Part shown: positions 23,778 through 32,088 of the stretch, piece by piece | Layout of the letters: the number at the start of each line of letters is the position of its first letter | Position numbering within the stretch: the first letter of the stretch is position 1 | Source: Candidatus Izemoplasma sp. | GTDB taxonomy: Bacteria > Bacillota_I > Bacilli_A > Izemoplasmatales > Izemoplasmataceae | DNA length: 64,000 bases | NCBI GenBank assembly: GCA_007117835.1 | Contig: SKFU01000009.1 | Location: forward strand, 1-64,000 | Direction: 5' to 3' | Translations under genes and position numbers: made by a program | The notes under the pieces: model-generated | Database searches by the model: none | What the model was told of the DNA's origin: nothing | The model's input: only the letters and a program-made list of their open reading frames with translations

Positions 23778-25577
23778 ATGATTGGCAAAAAACTAGGAAT
23801 ATTATTTCTATTGTTCGGGTTCTTTTTAAGAGCTTATTTAGCCATCACAACATCGATTGATTTTTTTGATATTGGTCTGCTTTATGATGCGTTTTGGTTG
23901 TTGGCTGTCATTGGATTCATCACACTGATTCCAAATCACCATTCACAACGCCTTATTACAGTACTTGTTTTTGGTTTCTTTACAGTGATTACAATTGTTA
24001 ATCAAATGTACTATGAGTATTTCAAGACCCTTGTCACCAAAAACAACATTCAAGGGTTTTTATTTGTTTCTGCAGACACACTTACCGAAGAATATGCGCT
24101 CAAAATCCCACTGAGTGCTTTTGGCTTAATTATTATATTTTCTGTTTTAATAATCTTTTTGTATCGCTCATCATTAAAAAGTTCTTTTTCTAAAAATACC
24201 TTAATTGTATCGATTTTATCATTAACACTCATCACAGTACCAATCATACGATTTAACTATGTGAAGTTTGATAATAACTTAGACTATTTTGCTTCAGATG
24301 CTTATTTGTTTCAGTCATTCGAAGATTTTATTCAGTTAAGCAACCGCTTTGGCTATTTTGTTTACCATACTATCGACATACTCAATTTGTCATCCGCGGT
24401 AGCTATTGAAGAAATTCATGATTTAACACAAACATTTTTAGACGCACACAGTGCAAGAAAACCTAATGACACAAGCAATCTTTTTGCACGCTCGAACCTT
24501 GTCATCATAACAGTAGAAACACTTGATACACGATTTATACACCCAGATCTCACACCCAATTTATACAGGCTAATGAATGAGGGCTATCAATTTCCTAACT
24601 TCTATGTGCCCACATACTTTCAAGGTGCGACATGCAATACTGAGTTTATGGCATTAACAAGTCTATATGCCATTAACTCAAACCCTAAGATTAACAATGT
24701 GTGTACATCATATGCCACCCACAACTATCCTTACGCATTACCGAATCAACTGAAAAATATCGGATATAAAACCACCTATTTTCACTCTGGAGAAGCAACA
24801 TTTTACAATCGAGACCAACTCATGCCGAATCTTGGTTTTGATCATGTATATTTTAACAACAGTCTCGATAATATGATTAACCCAAGACATGACACTGACT
24901 TGGCAGTTCTTATTGAAACGTTTATGGATTACTCGACCCCCTTTTATATGCATGTCTTGACTTATGCAATGCATGGTGCTTACAATCAAGATGATTATGA
25001 TCAATACCAACCCATACTTGAACTTGTGTATCCAGAGTTAGATAAACACGATGAAATTGCGGTATACTATAAAAAACTCATTGATTTTGATAATTTTTTA
25101 GCGTTACTTATCGCACAGTTAAAAGAAAATAACGTTTTTGATGAGACCTTGATTTTAATCCATTCAGATCATTATCCATACATGATGAATAACCAGACCT
25201 TATCAACATACTTAGGTGTTCCAGTAAACGATATTGATATTTATAAGCAAAATTTAATAATGTATCATCCATCAATGCAACCAAATGTGTTTACAGACAT
25301 TTGGTCGACCATTGATTTAACGCCAACGTTGTTAAACTTACTTCACGAAGAGGCTAATTTTGATTATTTTTTAGGGACTGATTATTTTACTTCAACGTAT
25401 AAAACTGTTTTATTTCATAACCATATTATGACCGATGGAAACATTATTATCTCAAGAACGACACCGACAAAAAATACCCAACTAGAAGAAGCCCAACTGA
25501 AATCATTGATCGCATATGAGTTAACAAAAGCTTGGTTGGAATCCGGTAACTATTGGACGTTTTCAAATAATCCTTAA
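23778..25577 (+). CDS. LTA synthase-like sulfatase-fold membrane enzyme
   Basis: A 599-residue protein: N-terminal membrane part with about five helices (first 160 residues), then an outside alkaline-phosphatase/sulfatase domain. LtaS-type active site: E247 (TVETLD), the nucleophile Thr285 in FQGATCNTEF, FHSGEATFYNRD, and the metal motif HSDHYPY near 458. LtaS enzymes transfer glycerol phosphate from phosphatidylglycerol to build lipoteichoic acid or related phosphoglycans on the cell surface. The usual GKTSD/SEF sequence is changed to GATCNTEF, so this may be a specialised branch. It sits alone before the tRNA-Arg gene. Confidence 0.85.
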   Translation: MIGKKLGILFLLFGFFLRAYLAITTSIDFFDIGLLYDAFWLLAVIGFITLIPNHHSQRLITVLVFGFFTVITIVNQMYYEYFKTLVTKNNIQGFLFVSADTLTEEYALKIPLSAFGLIIIFSVLIIFLYRSSLKSSFSKNTLIVSILSLTLITVPIIRFNYVKFDNNLDYFASDAYLFQSFEDFIQLSNRFGYFVYHTIDILNLSSAVAIEEIHDLTQTFLDAHSARKPNDTSNLFARSNLVIITVETLDTRFIHPDLTPNLYRLMNEGYQFPNFYVPTYFQGATCNTEFMALTSLYAINSNPKINNVCTSYATHNYPYALPNQLKNIGYKTTYFHSGEATFYNRDQLMPNLGFDHVYFNNSLDNMINPRHDTDLAVLIETFMDYSTPFYMHVLTYAMHGAYNQDDYDQYQPILELVYPELDKHDEIAVYYKKLIDFDNFLALLIAQLKENNVFDETLILIHSDHYPYMMNNQTLSTYLGVPVNDIDIYKQNLIMYHPSMQPNVFTDIWSTIDLTPTLLNLLHEEANFDYFLGTDYFTSTYKTVLFHNHIMTDGNIIISRTTPTKNTQLEEAQLKSLIAYELTKAWLESGNYWTFSNNP

Positions 25578-25592
25578 AAATGCATTTCACGC

Positions 25593-25621
25593 TTTACTTT
25601 TATGGACCTTTATTATATAAT
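25593..25621 (+). promoter_or_regulatory. Promoter of tRNA-Arg
   Basis: TTTACT (25593-25598), 17-nt spacer, TATAAT (25616-25621), about 33 nt before the mature tRNA. Confidence 0.7.
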
Positions 25622-25653
25622 TATTTACGCGTTTGAAACCTTAATGCGTCTTT

Positions 25654-25730
<77 letters not shown>

Positions 25731-25743
25731 TAAAAAAACAATT

Positions 25744-25766
25744 GCCTATTATAATGGGCTTTTTTC
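25744..25766 (+). terminator. Terminator after tRNA-Arg
   Basis: A short stem GCCTAT/ATGGGC-like (25744-25759, one G-U) followed by six or seven T. Confidence 0.55.
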
Positions 25767-25782
25767 ATACAAACATAATAAA

Positions 25783-25812
25783 AAACAGAATGATCCGCAG
25801 ATCATTCTGTTT
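25783..25812. terminator. Bidirectional terminator
   Basis: A 13-bp perfect stem (25783-25795 with 25800-25812) with a 4-nt loop; A/T runs on both sides. It closes the minus-strand lipoprotein gene. Confidence 0.85.
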
Positions 25813-25816
25813 AATA

Positions 25817-26611
25817 CTACCAAATGTTTATTGTAATTGATAAATCCCAAGTGTTCTCAGGCGCTTCTAAATCCCACGGTGAATCAATAAATATCGATAA
25901 ATCTAAATTACCTTTATCAGCATAATATACATAACCATCCAGCATACCTGTTTCCCACCAAACATCCCAACCATCGCTTTCAAGCCAGTTTTTATAGTAT
26001 TCTAATATGGTATCAAAATCACCAGTAATAGTGTATATATACATTACGTAATCTTCACCATGATACTCACTTTCTAATGTTGCGGTAGAAGCATTGTAAA
26101 CAGGCACAGAATAAGTTAAGTCATAGGTTACATCCCAATCGCTATCATAACCATGTTCTAAGCCTACAATCAAAATTTGAGTGACACCACCCGCACTCGT
26201 AAATCCAACATTGAACTTAGACCATTCATCTTGGAATGCCAACCCATTAGGGAAATCACTTTGCGAATAGCCATAATCAGAAAAATCAAATAAGGTGCTA
26301 ACTGCCTCTAGACCTTCTTCTAAAGCAGCAAGCTCAATCAATAAAATTGCATCGTTCAAAGGCACATTACCTTCAAATATTGAATATTAAACCGCGCCTT
26401 CTCCACCCCACTCAATTTCTTCAAAATCATCAATAGTATAATTTGTGGTACCACTTGGCGTGCGACTTGAATCGTCAGTATTGTCGGTTTGACTTGAACC
26501 ATTCGACTGAGTACGTTCTGCAGGCTCATCTGAACTGAACAAATCACATCCTGCAAGACCGATAAACAGTAAACCAATCACCAAAACATAAAATACTTTT
26601 TTCTTGGGCAT
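25817..26611 (-). pseudogene. Lipoprotein gene interrupted by an in-frame stop
   Basis: Two open segments in the same frame, split by one TAA at 26387-26389 (minus strand). The upstream segment (26611-26387) encodes a signal peptide with lipobox LAGC, a Ser/Thr/Asp-rich linker and IDDFEEIEWGGEGAV. The downstream segment begins YSIFEG, then GTG 26365, and continues 182 residues of an acidic, aromatic-rich secreted-type domain (many Tyr, Trp, Asp). The join reads smoothly if TAA is taken as CAA (Gln), so a C-to-T change in a single lipoprotein of about 264 residues is the simplest reading. Reinitiation at GTG 26365 (weak AAGG 4 nt before) would make an unanchored protein. The AAGGAG SD directly abuts ATG 26611, unusually close. 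Family not recognised. Confidence 0.65.
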
Positions 26612-26749
26612 CTCCTTTTTTTTATTTATACATCTTAGATATTATAAGTTTATCATGCAAGTATGACAGAAAACAAATCTTTTTTACTTGAGCATTTTCA
26701 TTTTAGGTTAATAACGATATAAAAATGATGTTAAATAGTCCTTTAAACC

Positions 26750-26779
26750 TTGACTTTGAAAACCGCTTAATGCTATAAT
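26750..26779 (+). promoter_or_regulatory. Promoter of the tRNA-Val/tRNA-Leu pair
   Basis: TTGACT (26750-26755), 18-nt spacer, TATAAT (26774-26779), 15 nt before tRNA-Val. Confidence 0.75.
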
Positions 26780-26794
26780 CTATCATGCAATATC

Positions 26795-26869
26795 GGAGGA
26801 TTAGCTCAGTGGGAGAGCACTTGCTTGACGTGCAAGGGGTCGGCGGTTCAAATCCGTCATTCTCCACCA
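26795..26869 (+). tRNA. tRNA-Val (GAC)
   Basis: 75 nt with encoded CCA. Acceptor GGAGGAT pairs with ATTCTCC (one G-U), anticodon stem CTTGC/GCAAG, loop TTGACGT with anticodon GAC, T-loop GTTCAAATC. Confidence 0.96.
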
Positions 26870-26877
26870 TTTTTTTT

Positions 26878-26964
26878 GCGAGTGTGGCGGAACTGGTAGA
26901 CGCGCATGGTTGAGGGCCATGTGGCCGTAAGGCTGTGGGGGTTCAAATCCCCCCATTCGCACCA
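26878..26964 (+). tRNA. tRNA-Leu (GAG)
   Basis: 87 nt with the long variable arm of class II tRNAs and encoded CCA. Acceptor GCGAGTG pairs with CATTCGC (one G-U), anticodon stem CATGG/CCATG, loop TTGAGGG with anticodon GAG, T-arm GGGGG/CCCCC. Eight nt after tRNA-Val, so the two are co-transcribed. Confidence 0.96.
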
Positions 26965-26978
26965 TATAAGTTTGAAAT

Positions 26979-27041
26979 AGCTTCCAAAAGTTGGAGATAG
27001 GGTACGATAAACCTGCCACTCTGATGAAGGAAGCTTTTTTA
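26979..27041 (+). terminator. Structured terminator after the tRNA pair
   Basis: AGCTTCC (26979-26985) pairs with GGAAGCT (27029-27035), followed by TTTTTT. The 43-nt interior is itself pairable (GAG 26994-26996 with CTC 27019-27021; AGG 26999-27001 with CCT 27012-27014). It ends the tRNA transcript, but is larger than a plain terminator. Confidence 0.55.
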
Positions 27042-27327
27042 TATGAGACTAACATTGAAGTAAAAACTAAAATGTGTGAGGAACATTTTCGTACCGGATA
27101 ATCACTATCTTAAGTATGAGTATGTCTGGTCAAGCCAATAAGTAATGCTTTTTGCGATAAATAAGACGGACAACTATAAAGTATATAAAAGCAACGCTTG
27201 TTGTAGTTGCTTTTATTATGCGGTTTCGCTAAAATAGAAGAGAAGCTAGCCTCATAAAAACACATATGTAAATGACTTATTTTAATTGTCAGTATTATTA
27301 TCTTTAAGCATTATTAGGAGCGATACT
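27042..27327. other. Intergenic region between tRNA-Leu and ltaE
   Basis: About 285 bp with no coding frame I can support. It holds one hairpin with T-rich 3' side (AAAAGCAAC 27187-27195 with GTTGCTTTT 27206-27214), which is a terminator-like element ahead of ltaE. The AGGAG SD of ltaE is at 27316-27320. No clear consensus promoter and no T-box sequence was seen. Confidence 0.5.
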
Positions 27328-28350
27328 ATGATCGATTTTCGAAGCGATACCGTAACAAAACCCACAAAAGCAATGCGTGAAGTGATGTATCATGCTGTTG
27401 TTGGTGATGATGTTTATGAAGACGATGCCACAATAAAGACGTTAGAAAGTCTTGCCGCGAAGATCACAGGCAAAGAAGCAGGGCTTTTTGTTCCAAGTGG
27501 AACAATGGGAAACCAAATTGCCATTATGACGCATACTCAGCGGGGTGACGAAATTATCGTCGGGAAAAATTCGCATATTAAAACGTATGAAGTCGGCGCA
27601 GCGGCCGTTTTGTCTGGAGTCAGTTATCATGTCGTCGCTGAAAAACGTGGCGCATTACAAATCCAAGATATTATTAAGGGAATCCGCGGCGACGATATTC
27701 ACTTCCCTAAAACGTCACTCATATGTATGGAAAATGCCCATGGTTCTGGGGTAGTGGCTTCACTTTCTGATATGGAGGCGGTTGCTAAAATCGCTAAAAT
27801 ACACAAAATCGCAACCCATTTAGATGGGGCGCGATTGTTTAACGCTGCAGTGCACTTAAATGTTTCTCCCGATACGATTGCTCAAACCGCCGATTCGGTG
27901 ATGATTTGTCTTTCTAAAGGACTATCAAGTCCGATAGGGAGTCTCTTGGTTGGTTCAAAAGACTTTATTCTTCGTGCCCGAAAATATCGAAAAATGCTTG
28001 GTGGTGGTATGCGCCAAGTGGGTGTTTTAGGCGCTACCGGAATTGTATCATTGAATGAGATGACAAAAAGACTGTATATCGATCATGAAAACGCCCAATA
28101 TTTGGCTGAAAAACTAAATCATTTTAAAGATTTCGAAGTGAATTTCGATGCTTTAGATATCAATATGGTCTTTGTAAAAATACACTTAAACAAAGAAGAT
28201 TTTTCTCGATACATGAAAGAAAAAGGGTTTATTCTTGGTGGCTATAAAGACGATGTCATGAGACTGGTTTGCCATAACGACATATCACGCGCGGATGTTG
28301 ATGCTTTTTTACACGAAGTTCAGAACTACACACAAAGCATTTCTAGGTAA
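27328..28350 (+). CDS. ltaE: Low-specificity L-threonine aldolase
   Basis: PLP enzyme (fold type I) that splits threonine or allo-threonine to glycine and acetaldehyde. Signatures: N-terminal DFRSDTVTKPT, GDDVYEDD, FVPSGTMGNQIA, HLDGARLFNA, and the PLP lysine in CLSKGLSSPIGS (Lys about 203). Length 340 is right. ATG 27328 has AGGAG 7 nt upstream. Arginine is often CGA here and several stretches are GC-rich (for example around 27598-27612), unlike neighbouring genes. Together with its place between two tRNA-Leu sequences and the untidy flanks, this suggests acquisition by transfer. Confidence 0.93.
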   Translation: MIDFRSDTVTKPTKAMREVMYHAVVGDDVYEDDATIKTLESLAAKITGKEAGLFVPSGTMGNQIAIMTHTQRGDEIIVGKNSHIKTYEVGAAAVLSGVSYHVVAEKRGALQIQDIIKGIRGDDIHFPKTSLICMENAHGSGVVASLSDMEAVAKIAKIHKIATHLDGARLFNAAVHLNVSPDTIAQTADSVMICLSKGLSSPIGSLLVGSKDFILRARKYRKMLGGGMRQVGVLGATGIVSLNEMTKRLYIDHENAQYLAEKLNHFKDFEVNFDALDINMVFVKIHLNKEDFSRYMKEKGFILGGYKDDVMRLVCHNDISRADVDAFLHEVQNYTQSISR

Positions 28351-28385
28351 ATTATATCAAACCTTATAACACCAGACGTATCAGC

Positions 28386-28470
28386 GCGCGGTGCAGAAAT
28401 TGGTATACGCGCATGACTCAAAATCATGTGGTCTAAGCCCACGTGGGTTCAAGTCCTCCCTTTCGCACCA
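28386..28470 (+). tRNA. tRNA-Leu (CAA), atypical and possibly decayed
   Basis: A class II tRNA shape with anticodon stem CATGA/TCATG, loop CTCAAAA (anticodon CAA), long variable arm, T-loop GTTCAAGTC and encoded CCA. The acceptor pairs badly: GCGCGGT against CTTTCGC gives about three good pairs, two G-U and two mismatches. The T-stem GTGGG/CCTCC has one mismatch and one G-U. The 5' part appears to lack a base before the D-arm. It may be a worn copy rather than the working tRNA; other regions of the genome would need to carry a normal Leu-CAA gene. Confidence 0.6.
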
Positions 28471-28890
28471 TACAACAATCATAGGTTTGATAGAATACTC
28501 ATCTTTGGTTTAGAACCCAGATGTTTTCTTGATTGACACGAAGGATAAAGATCTTACTCCCTATGGATTCGCGATACCGCTAACGCATTGTATTCCGTTC
28601 GGGCAATGAATAATCATTCAGGAAGAATTGAAACGGATTGGCGATGTTAAAATGGTTAAAAAATGATGGGACGACATAAGCTTTTATAAAAAAATGCAAC
28701 GAATCAATAGGGTGCTAATTTGTATTAAAATAGATAGCTTGACACAAATTTAAACTGAAGCAATTTTATTGGCTTTTTTATTTTGCTATATGCTTAAGCA
28801 TAATTACATAAATCTAACCTATACTTAATCATAAAAAAGTGCCTGAAAAATAACTTTTATGATAAAATAATATGAAAGGTGTGTGAGTAT
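28471..28890. other. Intergenic region with possible gene remnant
   Basis: About 420 bp. No gene with a start codon. Two short stretches without stops in different frames, 28514-28609 and 28549-28650, look locally protein-like and GC-richer than the rest, but at about 30 codons each they could be chance. A hairpin (28759-28764 with 28768-28774, one bulge) followed by TTTTTT is a likely terminator. A TGaTAAAAT extended -10 lies about 20 nt before the GGDEF gene. Confidence 0.4.
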
Positions 28891-30516
28891 ATGGATAGAA
28901 ATCGAACCATTTCAATCAGTATATTAGTGTTGTTTTTTGGAACAATTTTTATGATTGGCATGATTGGCACCGCATCAAACCACCGTTTAACACTCGGTAC
29001 ATCAACCCAATTAAACGATGGATGGGAACGCCGAATGGACGATGATAAAATCATACCAATAGAAAGCTTACCAACCCGTTTCATATTACAAGAACACACA
29101 CCATACACAATAATGACCACCTTGCCTAGCGATTTTTATGAAGCCCAACATATTCTTATTCGCACTTCATTGTCAAACCTTACAGTCCATTTAGATGGTA
29201 GTGTTTTATATCAAGCTAACTTCGAAACTGAAAAAACCTATGCCAGCACTTGGCATATCATTAACATACCTCAAGAAAGTGCAGGAAGTACATTGAGCAT
29301 TACACTCGATACACCCTATGACTCAATGCGTGGGATTATAAACGAAATCTCATATGGCGATTTTGTTTCTTTATACACTCAAATCATTCGTGATTTTGGC
29401 ATGCGTTTTGCATTGGGACTCATCACTCTTTTTATCGGTATTACTTTTGTATTAACCAGTTTAATCTTAAGAAGAGAAGACCAATACACCATCTACTTAG
29501 GTGTCTTCGCTATTTTGTTTTCTTTATGGCTTATCTCTGAATCACGAATTTTACAATTCATAATTGGTAATCCCAATATAATAGGAAGCCTATCTTATGT
29601 TTCTATTGCCTTGTTTCCGCTTCCTGTGACTATTTATGCGAGAAGTGTTATCGTTGCGGATCATAAACGCTTTTTCAGTATCGCTATCGCTTTGTTTATT
29701 TTAAACACGTTATTAGTAACCTTACTGCATTTTAGTGGTATCGCAACATTTTTTGTAACTGTACCAGTTTCCATGGCATTGTTAGTGATTACCATCACAA
29801 TGATGTTAGTCGTACTTTTAATCGAATACAAAAGATACCGTAATAATACAACCAAAAGAGCATTAATCATTTTCTCTATACTCGCTTTTTTCTCTTTTAT
29901 AGAAGTCATTGTATTTTCGCTTAGCGACTTTAGAAGAACTTCAGATTTTGCAGTCATGGGACTTGTAATTATTCTAGTTGTCATTTTCATCGGTCTTATC
30001 CAATTCAGTTTTCAAAATTACAAAGGCAGTTTAGAACGCACCCTGTACGAAAAACTTGCTTATACTGACCAACTTACCGGTGCGCCCAATCGTTTCGCAT
30101 ACTTTAAAGATATCGAGACCATTAAACAATTAAACGATCATCCGTGCCTCCGGTTCATCTATTTTGATCTTGATAAGTTGAAAACTATTAATGATAATTT
30201 CGGACATTCAACTGGCGACCATGCCATTCAAAATGCTTACAATATGATTGAAAGCACGTTCAGTCATAAAGGAAAGTGTTACCGCATGGGCGGCGATGAA
30301 TTTGTTTGTATCATCGAAGAAACCGATGATATTTCGTTCAATAAAGACATCGATTTATTCAGCCAAAGATGTCTTGAGTTCGACACTAAAACAGATTATA
30401 GATTTAATGTTTCAATAGGATCAGCAGTTTATAATGCCGACAAAAATCAAACTTTGACTGATATTCTTAGACAATCTGATGAAATGATGTATCAACACAA
30501 ACAATCAAAAAGATAA
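28891..30516 (+). CDS. Membrane sensor diguanylate cyclase (GGDEF)
   Basis: A 541-residue protein: N-terminal transmembrane helix (about 6-26), an outside domain of about 140 residues (likely 7TMR-DISM type extracellular sensor), seven closely spaced helices (about 175-370), then a GGDEF domain. The active loop MGGDEF is intact (about 466-471), with DQLTGAPNR and DLDKLKTINDNFGH upstream, so c-di-GMP synthesis from two GTP is expected. No inhibitory RxxD five residues before the GGDEF was seen (sequence is GKCYRMGGDEF). No EAL partner in the window. ATG 28891 chosen over GTG 28879, which overlaps the SD. Confidence 0.9.
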   Translation: MDRNRTISISILVLFFGTIFMIGMIGTASNHRLTLGTSTQLNDGWERRMDDDKIIPIESLPTRFILQEHTPYTIMTTLPSDFYEAQHILIRTSLSNLTVHLDGSVLYQANFETEKTYASTWHIINIPQESAGSTLSITLDTPYDSMRGIINEISYGDFVSLYTQIIRDFGMRFALGLITLFIGITFVLTSLILRREDQYTIYLGVFAILFSLWLISESRILQFIIGNPNIIGSLSYVSIALFPLPVTIYARSVIVADHKRFFSIAIALFILNTLLVTLLHFSGIATFFVTVPVSMALLVITITMMLVVLLIEYKRYRNNTTKRALIIFSILAFFSFIEVIVFSLSDFRRTSDFAVMGLVIILVVIFIGLIQFSFQNYKGSLERTLYEKLAYTDQLTGAPNRFAYFKDIETIKQLNDHPCLRFIYFDLDKLKTINDNFGHSTGDHAIQNAYNMIESTFSHKGKCYRMGGDEFVCIIEETDDISFNKDIDLFSQRCLEFDTKTDYRFNVSIGSAVYNADKNQTLTDILRQSDEMMYQHKQSKR

Positions 30517-30552
30517 AAGTGATATTCACCATATTGTGATGGGGTCATCATC

Positions 30553-30585
30553 AAAAAAGTGTTCAATTTCAGAACACTTTTTATC
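30553..30585. terminator. Bidirectional terminator
   Basis: An 11-bp stem (30554-30564 with 30572-30582), 7-nt loop, A/T runs both sides, between the convergent GGDEF gene and the minus-strand gene. Confidence 0.85.
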
Positions 30586-31216
30586 TTGATATCAAAATAG
30601 CAAGTTGGGTATCCCAAGAGCCATCGTCATTGCGAAGCTGAAATAAAAAGTTTGCGTAATTAGTCTTAATAATTGAATTGTATGTTTGTCTTAATTGGGG
30701 TTGTCTTTCATGCTTAATAATTAACAGTTCAACAGTTTCACCATCGGCGATAAAATCGTTTAATGAAAAGTTAGTATCTTTAGACCATCGCCATGCATCA
30801 CGCAGTGTGCTATCTCCTTCAATACTTGGTAAATTGCGGTATACGTAGGACGCATTATTAGGCGCAGTTGGCCAATTACCGGTGCCACATGTTTCAAATA
30901 AGCAGTTCATATATAAATCCCAATGCTCATGACTGTCTGGGTTAAAAGACGTATTGATGTCGAGAATATCATAACCCAAGACTGTATAGCTCATTTCATC
31001 AGAAAATGCATATTCTTCTGGATTGGGCGGGAGTGTTCGATACAGTACTTTATACTCTCTTATTAATTGTTCAATATAAATGATATCGGTAATACTTTCA
31101 GAATTGTCGTCTTGCTCTAAATATAAAGCAATGGCGGGAAAAATAAAGACAATCGCAAATGCCATTGTAAATAAAAGCACACCAATATCAAACCATTTAA
31201 AACGTAATTGTCGCAT
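30581..31216 (-). CDS. Membrane-anchored protein of unknown function
   Basis: A 211-residue protein with one N-terminal transmembrane helix (about 10-33) and an outside domain. The domain has two nearby cysteines (NCLFETCG) that could form a disulfide and Tyr/Asn/Trp-rich loops. Pseudopilin-like in layout (short basic start, one helix, globular rest), but lacks the pre-pilin GFTLxE motif. Not recognised. Single gene, upstream of it a divergent-free gap to the DUF1295 gene. Confidence 0.6.
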   Translation of the reverse strand: MRQLRFKWFDIGVLLFTMAFAIVFIFPAIALYLEQDDNSESITDIIYIEQLIREYKVLYRTLPPNPEEYAFSDEMSYTVLGYDILDINTSFNPDSHEHWDLYMNCLFETCGTGNWPTAPNNASYVYRNLPSIEGDSTLRDAWRWSKDTNFSLNDFIADGETVELLIIKHERQPQLRQTYNSIIKTNYANFLFQLRNDDGSWDTQLAILISR

Positions 31217-31269
31217 TCAAATCACCACACTTATAAGTTAAGTCTATTATGCCATAAAAACCAGATAAT

Positions 31270-31297
31270 AAAAACATGTCGGTCGACATGTTTTTAT
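31270..31297 (-). terminator. Terminator of the fakAB-DUF1295 operon
   Basis: An 11-bp stem (31270-31280 with 31285-31295) with a 4-nt loop; on the minus strand it is followed by TTATTATC after the TTTTT of the arm. Overlaps the stop codon of the DUF1295 gene. Confidence 0.75.
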
Positions 31298-32088
31298 TTT
31301 TTTGGTGGTAGGGGAAAGAAAACTGACGTTTTCTGAGCGTAAGCTTGGAAAGCTTTGTTGTTTTTGTACTTCGCTTCTAGCAAAGGTACACCTGAAACAA
31401 ACAAAAGTAACCACGTAATGGTAATTGGACTAATAATCGCAATCCAGCCAATAGGATCAGTCACTGCAATCATTGTAATAAATACACCCCACCACATCGT
31501 AGCTTCACCAAAATAATTGGGATGTCTTGTATATCGCCAGAGCCCTTGGTCCATAATTTTGCCACGGTTATCAGGGTTTTTCTTAAAGGCCTTAAGTTGG
31601 GCATCACCAACAGCTTCAAACACAAACCCAATAATCCAAACCAATACCCCGATGATTAAAACAAAGATACTTATGCCAGTTAACTCTGTTTTTGGAAAAC
31701 CATGAATAAAGATAATCGATAAACCAATCACATATTGAAAAAAGCCTTGAATCATAAAGACATTGATAAATGCTTTAAAACGTGGAAATCGAGTGCCCCA
31801 TTTCTTGCGCATGTTAACGTATCTAAAGTCTTCACCTTTATTCCAGTTTCTGACGCCAATGTACAAAAATAGGCGTAATCCCCAAATTAGAACCAGTGCA
31901 TTTAACACCAGTGTTGGCCAAGACCAAGTATTCGCTAAGCCACTGTAAATTGTGTTAAACAGTGCAAAAACGACGAAACTTAACCCCCATATAATATCAG
32001 CAATCGAATTATCGTTTTTTATTTGAGCAACGATAAAACCAATAAAGAAGAAACTAAAGGTTGCCAGTGCAGAATAAACAAATATCAT
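31294..32088 (-). CDS. DUF1295 membrane protein (steroid 5-alpha-reductase-like)
   Basis: A 264-residue protein with about seven helices and the C-terminal motif [20 protein letters not shown], the hallmark of DUF1295 and of the wider steroid 5-alpha-reductase/isoprenylcysteine methyltransferase fold. The family probably reduces or modifies a lipid using NAD(P)H, but no substrate is established. Its ATG overlaps the stop of the FakA-FakB gene by 4 bp (ATGA), so it is translated with a fatty-acid kinase, which fits lipid work. Confidence 0.85.
   Translation of the reverse strand: MIFVYSALATFSFFFIGFIVAQIKNDNSIADIIWGLSFVVFALFNTIYSGLANTWSWPTLVLNALVLIWGLRLFLYIGVRNWNKGEDFRYVNMRKKWGTRFPRFKAFINVFMIQGFFQYVIGLSIIFIHGFPKTELTGISIFVLIIGVLVWIIGFVFEAVGDAQLKAFKKNPDNRGKIMDQGLWRYTRHPNYFGEATMWWGVFITMIAVTDPIGWIAIISPITITWLLLFVSGVPLLEAKYKNNKAFQAYAQKTSVFFPLPPKK

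Noticed and set aside
26356-26577. A 73-codon frame on the minus strand overlapping the broken lipoprotein
   Set aside because: It is in a different frame from the lipobox and from the downstream domain, and its product is low-complexity and basic; a shadow. The two real segments share one frame, so no frameshift is needed.
26801-27055. Minus-strand open frame over tRNA-Val and tRNA-Leu
   Set aside because: The frame is a by-product of the tRNA sequences.
27042-27327. T-box leader for ltaE
   Set aside because: The T-box sequence (AGGGTGGNACCGCG type) is absent.
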